From: Prevotellaceae bacterium
Lineage (GTDB): Bacteria > Bacteroidota > Bacteroidia > Bacteroidales > Bacteroidaceae
DNA length: 64,000 bases
Assembly: GCA_031262085.1 (NCBI GenBank)
Contig: JAISIN010000042.1
Coordinates: 18,049-82,048 of the forward strand
Reading direction: 5' to 3'
Each line of letters starts with the position of its first letter. Positions within the stretch are counted from its first letter, which is position 1. This document shows, one piece after another, positions 39,189 to 48,785 of the stretch. Under the pieces are notes generated by a model, which was not told the origin of the DNA, did not search any database, and saw only the letters and a list, made by a program, of their open reading frames with translations. The position numbers were made by a program, and so were the translations under genes.

Positions 39189-40205
39189 ATGAAAAGATTT
39201 TCCACCTGCTGGCTAACGGCGCTTGTGAGTTGCCACCTCCTCCTGTACGGACCGGACAGGAGCAACGCCGACACCTTGCGCTTCCGCGTGGTGAGCTATA
39301 ACGTGGAGAATCTTTTCGACTGCCGACACGACACGCTGAAGGAAGATACCGACTTCCTGCCCGGTGCCGTCCGGCATTGGAATGAGTCCAAGTACCGCAA
39401 GAAGTTAGACCGGATAGCCCGTGTCATCACTGCCGCAGGCGGCTGGACGCCTCCCGCCCTGGTGGCGCTCGAGGAGGTGGAGAACGACAGTGTGCTGCGC
39501 GACCTCACCCGCCGTTCGGCGCTGCGCGAAGCCGGCTACCGCTACGTGATGACACAGTCGTCCGACCACCGGGGCATCGACGTGGCGCTGCTCTACCAGC
39601 GGGGCATGTTCAAGCTGCTTGCCACGCAGCACATCCCGATACCCCCGACCGACGGCACGCATCACTTCCGCCCCACGCGCGACATCCTGCACGTCAGCGG
39701 ACTGTTGCCCACGCTCGACACGCTCGATGTCTTTGTCTGCCACTTCCCCTCCCGTGCGGGCGGCGCCGCGCAGACGGAGCCTTACCGGCAGCTTGCCGCG
39801 CGACAGCTCTCTGCCGCGATAGACAGCCTGTTCGGTTGCCGCCGCCATCCGCAGTTCCTGATCATGGGCGACCTCAATGCCGACTGCCGCCTGCTCAGCC
39901 ATCCCCGCCTGCACCACCTGCTGGACAACCGGGCGGAGTTCAGGCAGCACCGTTTCGGCAGCTATCGCTACCGGGGCGAGTGGGAGCTGATCGACCACAT
40001 CATCGTCTCCGATGCCTTGCTGCAACCCGACGCCCCCCTGCACGCCGACCGCCGCCACGCCGATGTGTTCCGTGCCCCCTTCCTGCTGCGCCCCGACAAG
40101 CAGTATGGCGGCAAGCAACCCTTCAGGACATACAACGGCATGCGCTACCAAGGCGGATACAGCGACCACCTGCCTGTATGGGCGGAGCTGAGGCTGGTGT
40201 ATTGA
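39189..40205 (+). CDS. Endonuclease/exonuclease/phosphatase family protein
   Basis: VSYNVENLFD; VALEEVEND; FLIMGDLNADC; GYSDHLPVWAEL. Confidence 0.9.
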   Translation: MKRFSTCWLTALVSCHLLLYGPDRSNADTLRFRVVSYNVENLFDCRHDTLKEDTDFLPGAVRHWNESKYRKKLDRIARVITAAGGWTPPALVALEEVENDSVLRDLTRRSALREAGYRYVMTQSSDHRGIDVALLYQRGMFKLLATQHIPIPPTDGTHHFRPTRDILHVSGLLPTLDTLDVFVCHFPSRAGGAAQTEPYRQLAARQLSAAIDSLFGCRRHPQFLIMGDLNADCRLLSHPRLHHLLDNRAEFRQHRFGSYRYRGEWELIDHIIVSDALLQPDAPLHADRRHADVFRAPFLLRPDKQYGGKQPFRTYNGMRYQGGYSDHLPVWAELRLVY

Positions 40206-40218
40206 AAACAGGCGTTAC

Positions 40219-40457
40219 TGTCCAGCGTCGTTGGACAGGCTGTCCCGAGTCTTTGGACAAGGTTGAAGGTGTGTCAAAAGCCCCTTTTTGGACTACGACC
40301 CTAGTCCACCCTGGACTACGACCTAGTCCACCTCTGGACTACGACCTAGTCCACCTCTGGACTACGACCTAGTCCACCTCTGGACTACGACCTAGTCCAC
40401 CTCTGGACTACGACCTAGTCTGCCTCTGGACTACGACCCCAGTCCGATTTTGACACA
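40219..40457. repeat. Array of 23-bp hairpin units (7 copies ggactacgacctagtccacctct) bounded by 10-bp inverted repeat, with two diverged 22-bp units upstream
   Basis: Units start 40290, 40313, 40336, 40359, 40382, 40405, 40428; TGTGTCAAAA (40270-40279) / TTTTGACACA (40448-40457); TGTCCA..TGGACA at 40219-40237. Confidence 0.92.
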
Positions 40458-40528
40458 TCCTCCAGTACGTTATTTTTTCCGCGCCGCCATATTCATCCGT
40501 CCCGTTGCTCGAAATAGAGAAAAGCCAC

Positions 40529-40536
40529 TATCTTTG
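40529..40536 (+). promoter_or_regulatory. -7 box TATCTTTG upstream of AAA-ATPase/DUF1703
   Basis: TAnnTTTG match. Confidence 0.45.
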
Positions 40537-40567
40537 TGCCGTCGAACCCACTAATAATTAGAACAAT

Positions 40568-42127
40568 ATGCAAGCAACGCCGCGTATCTTCCCCATCGGG
40601 ATACAAGACTTCGAGCAACTACGTACACTCAACAATGTGTATGTAGACAAGACCGACTTGGTGTATCAATTGGTCAAATCCAACCACACCTGCTTCCTGA
40701 GCCGCCCCCGCCGCTTCGGAAAGAGCCTCCTGCTCTCCACGCTGCGTGCCTACTTCGAAGGCAAGAAGCACCTGTTCGAAGGGCTTGCCATGGAGCAGTT
40801 GGAAACGGAGTGGACAGCGCATCCGGTGCTGCACATCTCCTTTGCCGGTTCCAAATACATCGAAGTGAAGAACTTGCAAGCGCTTCTGAACGATACGCTC
40901 GCCGGATGGGAAGCTATCTACGGAAGCAGCCCTACGGAAGAAACCTTCAACCTGCGCTTCAAGGGCGTCATCCGCCGTGCCTGCGAGCAAACGGGTCAAC
41001 AGGTGGTTGTACTGATCGACGAATACGACTCGCCCATCCTCAGTGCCATGGGCGCCAGCATGGAAGAGCGGCGCACCGAGCTACGCGGCATCATGCGCGA
41101 CTTCTTCAGCCCGCTCAAGGACAGCGGCGTGTACATCCGCTTCCTCTTCCTGACGGGCATCACCAAGTTCAGCCAGCTGAGCATCTTCAGCGAGCTGAAC
41201 CACTTGGAAAACATCAGCATGTTGCCCGATTACAGCAGCATCTGCGGCATCACCGAAACCGAACTGCTCACACAGTTCAAGCCTGACATCGCAGCCTTGG
41301 CAGCGCGCAACGGCGAGACCTATGAGGAAGCCTGCGCCCACCTCAAACAACTGTACGACGGTTATCATTTCTGCGAAAACACAGAAGAGATCTACAACCC
41401 CTACAGCATCATCAACGTACTGAAAAACAGGAAATACGACAGTTACTGGTACTCCACCGCCACTCCCACCTTCCTCATCGAACTGCTCAAGCACAGCAAC
41501 CTGATTCCCGAAGAGCTGGAGGGTTGCAAGGCTGTCGCCGATGATTTCAACACGGCAATCGATACCTTGACCGACCCCATTCCGGTGCTTTACCAGAGCG
41601 GCTACCTCACCATCAAGAACTACAGAAACGGCATCTACACGCTGGGTTATCCCAACGATGAGGTGCGCATCGGGTTTGTCCGTTCGCTGATCCCTTCAGT
41701 CATCGGGAGTGACGTGCAGAAGAGCAGCATGAGCATCATCGCCATGGCTGAAGCCCTCGACACCGGCGACGTGGAAACCTGCATGAAGCGGATGCGCGCC
41801 TTCATCGCCTCCATCCCCTATGAGCGGAAGAGCGACAACGAGTCGCGCGCCGAACTCATCTTCTACATGCTCTTCACGCTGATGGGACAGTTCACGCAGA
41901 CGCAGGTGCCAACCGCCATCGGTCGTGCCGACGTGGTCATCAAGAACAGGCAATACATCTACATCTTCGAAATCAAGGTGCACGGCACCGCCGACGACGC
42001 CCTCGAGCAGATAGAACGCCAACACTACGCTGTGCCCTACGAGACAGACCCGCGGCAGGTGGTGCGCATCGGCGTGACCTACGACGCGCAGACCCGCGGC
42101 ATCACCGACTGGAAAGTGGAGCGGTAA
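40568..42127 (+). CDS. AAA-ATPase-like/DUF1703 (PD-(D/E)XK nuclease) protein
   Basis: IFPIGIQDFEQLRTLNNVYVDKTDLVYQLVKSNHTCFLSRPRRFGKSLLLSTLRAYFEGKKHLFEGLAME; C-terminal GRADVVIKNRQYIYIFEIKV. Confidence 0.93.
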   Translation: MQATPRIFPIGIQDFEQLRTLNNVYVDKTDLVYQLVKSNHTCFLSRPRRFGKSLLLSTLRAYFEGKKHLFEGLAMEQLETEWTAHPVLHISFAGSKYIEVKNLQALLNDTLAGWEAIYGSSPTEETFNLRFKGVIRRACEQTGQQVVVLIDEYDSPILSAMGASMEERRTELRGIMRDFFSPLKDSGVYIRFLFLTGITKFSQLSIFSELNHLENISMLPDYSSICGITETELLTQFKPDIAALAARNGETYEEACAHLKQLYDGYHFCENTEEIYNPYSIINVLKNRKYDSYWYSTATPTFLIELLKHSNLIPEELEGCKAVADDFNTAIDTLTDPIPVLYQSGYLTIKNYRNGIYTLGYPNDEVRIGFVRSLIPSVIGSDVQKSSMSIIAMAEALDTGDVETCMKRMRAFIASIPYERKSDNESRAELIFYMLFTLMGQFTQTQVPTAIGRADVVIKNRQYIYIFEIKVHGTADDALEQIERQHYAVPYETDPRQVVRIGVTYDAQTRGITDWKVER

Positions 42128-42457
42128 CGCCCTAAACCTCGGGCTTGATTGGCTGCTTCGCATTTTTCTTTCCTATTGCTTTGTGAATCTGATTATTCTT
42201 CTCACCTTTGCACGGAATAATCAACTAAATGTAAATGCTTCGGATACCCACTTCCCCTGTCACCGGCTTCCTGCTGCCTGCCTCCCGCTCCCTTTCGGCG
42301 AGAGGAATCGTTGATTTTACCCCCCCCATAAACATTTATTAACAACCATGCGGATATATTCACATGTTCGGGACGCGATGCTTCGCGCCCCGCGAAGTCG
42401 TGTGCCCGTATATTAACCAATCTATTCATCCATTAATCACTCTCTAAAACAACAAGT

Positions 42458-44395
42458 ATGAAAATGAAGAAATGTATTTATCGAAAGCCTGCTGTCGATG
42501 CCATTCCGGTGGAGAATGAAGGCGTGATGGCTGCCAGCCAATTGAGAGACATAAATCCCGGCAAACGTTATGGCATGGAGACCAATGAAAGCCATTTGCC
42601 TGTCGCTCCTCCCCGCTTGGGTTGCCGGATGAGAAACCTGTTCCCACTCCTAAGCGGATTGACTCTACTTATGCTTGCATCGTGCAGTAACAGCGACGAG
42701 CCGACCGCGAATGATAGCCAGGAAAAGTTTCGGCTAACTGTCACTGCCAATCGCGGCGGGAGCAATACCCGTACCGAATACGAAGACCGAAACGACAACA
42801 AGATGCTTGTCTATTGGAATGACCCTGCCGACGAAGAGCCACTCCGGCAGAGCGAAACAATCAACGTGATTCGCTATGAGAATGACCTGCCGTACATAGG
42901 CACGCCGACCGACGACTCGAAATACTCTTTTGTTACACTCACCGGCACGGCGGCCACAGCAAAAAGCGTATCAATGGATTTTGCGGGTACCGTCAGTGCC
43001 AGTACCGGAACCTACCTCGGGGGCAAATACAACTATGTCTATCCTGCACAAACGGGTAGCTCTACCGTATCAGATACCATCAGCTACCGTTTTACCGGTC
43101 AGCAGCAGACTTGTATCTCCGGTCGGGAGACCAATCATTTGCAGGACTACGACGTCATGTACACCCCGCAGGCTGTCGATGCGACCTTCGACGCAGGAGG
43201 CAACCTGACCTCATCGTTCACCTTTAGCCATGCTGCCGCCTTACTGCGTTTCCGCCTGACATTGCCCGAGCCTAAAACCATCGCTGCCATCCGCCTGCAT
43301 ACCACCGATGGGACAACGCCATTCTATCCCGAGCTGACGTTGACCTGTCAGTCCGACAATATCGGCACCGTATCGCCAACAAACAGTGGAACCCCTGACA
43401 ATGCTGCCACACTCACCCTGACCAGTGCCGGGGCAAGCACGGTGGTGACTGGCTATCTGATGTCGCCTCCCGTAGATTTTGACGGGACATCTTTCGAAGT
43501 CTTAGCTGCCGCCACCGACGGCATTCAATATGCTTACAGGGCTACTGCCGCAGCAGACGACCGTCTCGAAGCGGGTACCTGCAATACTTTCGACCATAAC
43601 GATGTGGCGCTCACACGACGTAGCCTCACGTGGGCAGGCAGCAACATCTATTGGGATAAAGAGAACAACCGGCTAACTTTTGCCGAACCCGGTACTACCG
43701 ACAAACAGCAGTATCAGGGCGTTTTGTTCAAGTATGGCAGCCTCGTTGGCATCTCGCCTTATTACAACGGCTCTACGACCTTCGACATCACGGTTACTCC
43801 GCTTTTTGTGCCGACGGACTTCTCCGAAGGTCTCTGGGCAGAGGTAAAAGAGGCGGGGGAGACTCCGTGGGAGACATATAGCACCATTCCGGTAGTAAAC
43901 ACCTCTACGATGGACGACCACATCAGCGGATTAATCGAAGAGAATAAGGATTGGACAGACTACAAGGGAGACATCTGTGCCTACCTGAGCGGGAAAAGCG
44001 GAGTACCCGAGGGGACATGGCGAATGCCGACATTCAATGAATGGAATCCTACCTGGCTACCCACACGCTCATCAGACACTTCGCCGGCAACAAGCTACTC
44101 AGCCACAGGTGTGTGGAATGGAAATATCACCGCAAGCAATAAGTTCGAACAAGCCAACCAAACCGACGGCACAGCCATTATCAGCGGATATGCCACGCAT
44201 ACGGTGAGTGGTACGTTGATACCGGCATCGGGTTATCGCAATTCCACTGGTGAATTGAGCTATGTAGGCAGACGTGGATGGTATTATGCTGCCAATGGCA
44301 AGCGCATCTACTTCAGCGCTTTAGGGTATATGCCCTTCGTTGCCGGTCAGGGCAATGTAGCCAATCCGGTGCGGTGCGTCAAGGTGGAAGAATAA
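42458..44395 (+). CDS. Fimbrillin-like surface lipoprotein with C-terminal FISUMP/sulfatase-modifying-like region (alternative start 42629)
   Basis: Lipobox LTLLMLASC at the internal start MRNLFPLL; FTFSHAAALLRFRLTLPE; EGTWRMPTFNEW...GNVANPVRCVK. Confidence 0.7.
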   Translation: MKMKKCIYRKPAVDAIPVENEGVMAASQLRDINPGKRYGMETNESHLPVAPPRLGCRMRNLFPLLSGLTLLMLASCSNSDEPTANDSQEKFRLTVTANRGGSNTRTEYEDRNDNKMLVYWNDPADEEPLRQSETINVIRYENDLPYIGTPTDDSKYSFVTLTGTAATAKSVSMDFAGTVSASTGTYLGGKYNYVYPAQTGSSTVSDTISYRFTGQQQTCISGRETNHLQDYDVMYTPQAVDATFDAGGNLTSSFTFSHAAALLRFRLTLPEPKTIAAIRLHTTDGTTPFYPELTLTCQSDNIGTVSPTNSGTPDNAATLTLTSAGASTVVTGYLMSPPVDFDGTSFEVLAAATDGIQYAYRATAAADDRLEAGTCNTFDHNDVALTRRSLTWAGSNIYWDKENNRLTFAEPGTTDKQQYQGVLFKYGSLVGISPYYNGSTTFDITVTPLFVPTDFSEGLWAEVKEAGETPWETYSTIPVVNTSTMDDHISGLIEENKDWTDYKGDICAYLSGKSGVPEGTWRMPTFNEWNPTWLPTRSSDTSPATSYSATGVWNGNITASNKFEQANQTDGTAIISGYATHTVSGTLIPASGYRNSTGELSYVGRRGWYYAANGKRIYFSALGYMPFVAGQGNVANPVRCVKVEE

Positions 44396-44468
44396 AGGAT
44401 TCATTCGCTTTCATCTCCCTATTCTTCCTTTTCCCTCCGCCGTTCGGCGAGGTAAGCGGGCGATTCCC

Positions 44469-44484
44469 TAAGTTTGTGCACAAA
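44469..44484 (+). promoter_or_regulatory. -7 box TAAGTTTG overlapped by palindrome TTTGTGCACAAA
   Basis: TAnnTTTG at 44469-44476; perfect 12-bp palindrome 44473-44484; next ATG at 44498. Confidence 0.45.
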
Positions 44485-44497
44485 TGGTCTGTCTTCA

Positions 44498-45250
44498 ATG
44501 AACGAACAACATATCGCCCCGCAAAACATCATACTCTGTATCTGTGCCGGTCGCACGCTGATTGACCGGACAAAGGCGTTGCGCATCGCTGCCGCGTTGC
44601 GGGAAGCCGGACACCGCGTCACCCTGAAAGCCGATCTGTGCCAAGAGGTGATGTGCGACCGATTGACTGCGGACGAACGCTCCCCGCACACCATCCTTGC
44701 CTGCTACCCCAGAGCCGTCCGGTCGCTGCTGCAATGGAAGGGGCTGGAGGCGGCATCCTGTATAGATATACGCAACGGCGAACTGCCGGAAACGCTCTGC
44801 CCGACAGCCGTTCCGTCGGAAGGGTTGCCTCAGGGCGCCGTTGGGCAGGAGACGCCGCCCATCGAACAGCCCGAAGCCTGGTTCCCCGTCATCGACAAGG
44901 AGCGGTGCACCGATTGCGGCAAGTGTCACGACTTCTGCCTCTTCGGTGTCTATGCCAAGAGTGCTGAAGGACAAGTCTGCGTGGTGCAACCGCAAAACTG
45001 CAAGAACAACTGCCCGGCATGTGCCCGGGTCTGCCCCTCGCGGGCTATCATCTTCCCCAAGTACGACAAGTCGCCCATCAACGGCGGACTGACCGACGAG
45101 GAGACCTTCGCCCCACAGGAAGCCGACCGCCTGTACCGCGAACGGCTACGCTACAAGTTGCAACAGCGCAGCGCAGGCATCCCGCTCACCAAAGCCGATG
45201 TGCCGCTTACCAAAGCCGATGTCCCACTCCCCAATCCCGATCCCGTATGA
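44498..45250 (+). CDS. 4Fe-4S ferredoxin-domain protein (HdrA-like N-terminus)
   Basis: NIILCICAGRTL...; ERCTDCGKCHDFCLFGVYA and NCKNNCPACARVCPSRAIIFP. Confidence 0.75.
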   Translation: MNEQHIAPQNIILCICAGRTLIDRTKALRIAAALREAGHRVTLKADLCQEVMCDRLTADERSPHTILACYPRAVRSLLQWKGLEAASCIDIRNGELPETLCPTAVPSEGLPQGAVGQETPPIEQPEAWFPVIDKERCTDCGKCHDFCLFGVYAKSAEGQVCVVQPQNCKNNCPACARVCPSRAIIFPKYDKSPINGGLTDEETFAPQEADRLYRERLRYKLQQRSAGIPLTKADVPLTKADVPLPNPDPV

Positions 45251-46464
45251 AATTCAGTGACTACACCGCCACCCTTGCCGCCGCCCTGCGCGTCCCCCGC
45301 GAATCGACCTGGCGACTGACCGGCAAGTTCCTCTACACCTTCGGCTGGAAGAGCATGCGTAACATGCACCGCTTCATGCGCCGCCAAGCCCGCGGCAAAC
45401 CCTTCTTCCCCGCCTTTGTGATGGTATCGGTCACCGAGCAGTGCAACCTTGCCTGCACCGGTTGCTGGGTATCGAAGGGCGGACGCCGGCAGCTCACCCT
45501 CGACCAGCTGGAGGGCATCATCCGCAGCTGCAAGCAGAACGGCTCCTACTTCTTCGGCATCCTGGGCGGCGAGCCGCTGCTCTACCGCGGGTTGCTCGAC
45601 CTCTTCGAGCGCCACACCGATTGCTACTTCCAGCTCTTCACCAACGGCATCCTCCTCACCGACGACACCTGCCGCCGCCTGCGCCGCGCCGGCAACGTCA
45701 CTCCGCTCATCAGCATCGAAGGGCTGGAGGAGGAGAGCGACCGGCGGCGTGGCGGCAAAGCGGTGTTCGACCGCACCCTTGCCGGTGTCAGGGCGTGCCG
45801 CAAGGCAAAGCTGATCTTCGGCGTGGCGGCAAGCATCTGCAAGAGCAACTATAGCGAACTGGTGAGCCGCGACTACATCGACCGCATCGCCCGTGAGGGA
45901 GCGCACTACCTCTGGTACTACCTCTACCGTCCCGTGGGCGCCGATGCCAACCCCGCCAACGCCTTGGAGAAGGAGGAGGTGACCGCCTTCCGCCGCTTCA
46001 TCGTGGAGCAGCGCAGGAACGCCCCGCTCTTCCTCATCGAGACCTACTGGGACGACAAGGGCAACGCCCTCTGCCCGGGCGCTACCGGCATGAGCCACCA
46101 CATCGCCCCCTCGGGCGCCATCGAGTTCTGCCCCCCCATACAGCTGGCGCGGGAGCAGCTCAACACCGCGGGCGACAACCTGACCGACGTCTTCCACCGC
46201 TCCGCCTTCCTCGCCGACCTTCGCCGGCTTACTGCCCAAAGCTCCCGTGGCTGCATCCTCCTGGAAGACCCGCAGAAGCTGGCTGCCTTCCTGACGGCGC
46301 AGCAAGCCGTCGACACCACCTCGCGCCACAGCGTGTTGCAGGAGTATGCACAGATGACGCCCCTTGCCGGACACAACCAGCAGGGCGCCGAGATACCCGA
46401 GCAGAACCCCTTCTACCGCTGGGTGAAGAAACACTATTTCTTTGGATTCGGCGCTTATGGATAA
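45247..46464 (+). CDS. Radical SAM protein
   Basis: VSVTEQCNLACTGCWVSKGGRRQLTLDQL (CX3CX2C); GILGGEPLLY; ATGA overlap with previous gene. Confidence 0.88.
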   Translation: MKFSDYTATLAAALRVPRESTWRLTGKFLYTFGWKSMRNMHRFMRRQARGKPFFPAFVMVSVTEQCNLACTGCWVSKGGRRQLTLDQLEGIIRSCKQNGSYFFGILGGEPLLYRGLLDLFERHTDCYFQLFTNGILLTDDTCRRLRRAGNVTPLISIEGLEEESDRRRGGKAVFDRTLAGVRACRKAKLIFGVAASICKSNYSELVSRDYIDRIAREGAHYLWYYLYRPVGADANPANALEKEEVTAFRRFIVEQRRNAPLFLIETYWDDKGNALCPGATGMSHHIAPSGAIEFCPPIQLAREQLNTAGDNLTDVFHRSAFLADLRRLTAQSSRGCILLEDPQKLAAFLTAQQAVDTTSRHSVLQEYAQMTPLAGHNQQGAEIPEQNPFYRWVKKHYFFGFGAYG

Positions 46465-47962
46465 GATCGGACAAACGACACCCATGGACAAGCGGCACTA
46501 CCACATCCCGCCCGACGAAGCCACCCGCAACCGGTTGCGCGCGCTCATCGCCGACACCTTCAGCGGCGAAGAACGGTTGGTGCCGCCCGTGGCACAGGAG
46601 CGGCTCGACCGCCTCTCCGACCGCTTCATCGCCGAGCACCGCCTCTCGCCCTCGTGGAAGGCATGGCTCATGGTGGAGCTGCACAACCGCGCCTGGCGCG
46701 ACACCGTGGCTGCCATCCCTGCCGACAAGCGCATCCTGCTGATGCCCAAGTGCATGAGCCGCACAGGCGCCTGCCGCGCCGAGGTCGACGAGCTGGGACT
46801 GCTCTGCCGCCGCTGCATGAGCTGTACCATCCCCGAGCTGCAAGAGAAAGCCAATGCGCAAGGCACCCTCAGCATGGTTGCCGAAGGCTTCACGTCGGTC
46901 ATCCCGCTCATCGAGAACCGCGTGGTCGATGCCGTCATCGGCGTGGGCTGCCTCGATTCCTTGGAGAAAGCCTTCCCGTTGCTCATCAACCATGCCGTGG
47001 CAGGACTGGCGGTGCCGCTCAACAGCGACGGGTGCCGCGACACCACCGTCGACACCGCCCACCTCTCCACCCTGCTCACCATGCAAGCCTCCCGCGAGGC
47101 ATACCTGTTGGATTACGATTCCCTCAAGAGCGCCGTCCGCACGTGGTTCGAGCCGGCGAACCTGCAAGCCTTGCTCACCCCGGGCGATGACCCCACCGCC
47201 ACGGCAGCGCGCCAATGGCTGGGCGGCGACGGCAAGCGCTGGCGCCCCTACCTGCTGGCAGCCGTCTACCTGGCGCTTACCGAAAGCCACACCCTCCCTG
47301 TGGAAGTACAGCGGGCTGCCGTGGCAGTGGAGTGCTTCCACAAAGCCTCGCTGGTGCACGACGACATACAGGACAACGACGCCCTGCGCTACGGCACGCC
47401 CACCGTACACGCACAGTACGGCGTTCCCATCGCCATCAACGTGGGCGACATCCTGCTGGGCGAGGGCTACCGCCTGCTTGTCGCCACGGGCAGCATGGAG
47501 CTGCTCCGCCTGGCAGCTGGGGCGCACATCTCGCTCTGCCAGGGACAGGGCATCGAGCTGGCAGGCAACGATGCCTCCCGCCCACCCACCATGGCGTTCA
47601 TCCTCGACATCGTGCTCCGCAAGACCGTGCCCGCCTTCGAGGTGGCACTGCTCATGGGAGCCGTCTGTGCGGGCGCCGATGCCGCCTTGCAAGCCGTGCT
47701 GAGCCGGTACGCCCGTGCCTTGGGCATCGCCTATCAGCTACAGGACGACCTGGAGGATGCAGCCAAAGACCATTGCCCCACCGCCGTGCAAGCCGCCCTC
47801 TCGGAGCCGGGCGTCACCTCGCTCGCCGCAGCCGAGGCGCATGTACGCACACTCATCGCCAGCTATCACCGGCAGGCGCTGGAGGTGCTGGACGAACTGT
47901 CGAACATAGAGCTGAAGCGGTTGCTCTTCCGCATCACCCAACGCATCTTGAAAAGTGAATGA
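46457..47962 (+). CDS. DUF116-polyprenyl diphosphate synthase fusion
   Basis: N-term LMPKCMSRTGACRAEVDELGLLCRRCMSCTIPELQEKANAQGTLSMVAEGFT (DUF116 Cys pattern); C-term HKASLVHDDIQDNDALRYG and AYQLQDDLED (two Asp-rich motifs). Confidence 0.85.
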   Translation: MDKIGQTTPMDKRHYHIPPDEATRNRLRALIADTFSGEERLVPPVAQERLDRLSDRFIAEHRLSPSWKAWLMVELHNRAWRDTVAAIPADKRILLMPKCMSRTGACRAEVDELGLLCRRCMSCTIPELQEKANAQGTLSMVAEGFTSVIPLIENRVVDAVIGVGCLDSLEKAFPLLINHAVAGLAVPLNSDGCRDTTVDTAHLSTLLTMQASREAYLLDYDSLKSAVRTWFEPANLQALLTPGDDPTATAARQWLGGDGKRWRPYLLAAVYLALTESHTLPVEVQRAAVAVECFHKASLVHDDIQDNDALRYGTPTVHAQYGVPIAINVGDILLGEGYRLLVATGSMELLRLAAGAHISLCQGQGIELAGNDASRPPTMAFILDIVLRKTVPAFEVALLMGAVCAGADAALQAVLSRYARALGIAYQLQDDLEDAAKDHCPTAVQAALSEPGVTSLAAAEAHVRTLIASYHRQALEVLDELSNIELKRLLFRITQRILKSE

Positions 47963-47963
47963 C

Positions 47964-48767
47964 ATGACAGCGCCCGACACGATCTCCCTGCGTATGCTCC
48001 AATGCCTGCAGACAGCCAAAGAGCAACTCTCCGACGCGGCACGCGACCGGATAGCGGGTTATGTGCGGTCGCAGCAGACTGACGAAGGCTCGTTCGTCGA
48101 CCGCAACGGCTCTGCCGACCTCTACTACACCCTCTTCGGCTGCATGTTGGCATTTGTGCTCGACATCCCCCTCCGGCTCCCATCCCTCACCGCCTACCTC
48201 CACCGGTTCGACGTGGAGCGGCTCGACTTTGTGCACTATGCCGCCTGCCTGCGTTGCCGCCTGATGACCGACCCCGCCTTCACCCCCACGGTCAGGGCAC
48301 CCGAGACCTTCCCGCTCCTGCCGCACCACGACCGGCAGTCGCCCTACACCCGCTTCCTGTGGCTCTCGCTGCTCGAAGATACGGGCGGCGTCCCGGAGCG
48401 CGAACAGTTCCTGCCCGCTGCCGAACCGTCGTACGACAGCGTGACCAACCTCGCCGCCGCCCTGCTGGTGCGCGGACAGCTCGACGGTTACCTGCCGCCG
48501 CCCCTGACGGAGCAGTTGCGCCGCCGCCAGCATGAGTGGGGCGGCTTCCCTGCCTCCCCCGGATTGTTCCCGGCAGACCTGCTCTCCACCGCCACCGCCC
48601 TCTTTGCGCTGCATAGCTGTCAGGTGGCTCCGCTCTACGACCCTTACCCCTTTATCACCGCGCACTGGCAGGAGAACGGCGGGTTCACCGCCACCCTCGA
48701 CAGCGAGGCGTGCGATGTGGAGTACACCTTCTACGGATTACTTGCGCTTGGGACAATTAAAAATTAA
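47964..48767 (+). CDS. Prenyltransferase/squalene-oxidase-repeat (alpha/alpha toroid) protein
   Basis: SQQTDEGSFVDRNGSADLYYTLFGCMLAFVL; ENGGFTATLDSEACDVEYTFYGLLAL; ORF track start at 47955 is GTG. Confidence 0.68.
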   Translation: MTAPDTISLRMLQCLQTAKEQLSDAARDRIAGYVRSQQTDEGSFVDRNGSADLYYTLFGCMLAFVLDIPLRLPSLTAYLHRFDVERLDFVHYAACLRCRLMTDPAFTPTVRAPETFPLLPHHDRQSPYTRFLWLSLLEDTGGVPEREQFLPAAEPSYDSVTNLAAALLVRGQLDGYLPPPLTEQLRRRQHEWGGFPASPGLFPADLLSTATALFALHSCQVAPLYDPYPFITAHWQENGGFTATLDSEACDVEYTFYGLLALGTIKN

Positions 48768-48785
48768 AAGTTAAAAATTAAAAAC

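Noticed and set aside
40568-42127. Transposase or integrase
   Set aside because: Motifs match AAA-ATPase/DUF1703 (P-loop-like RRFGKS and C-terminal nuclease-like region), not DDE or tyrosine recombinase; no true IS element was found in the window.
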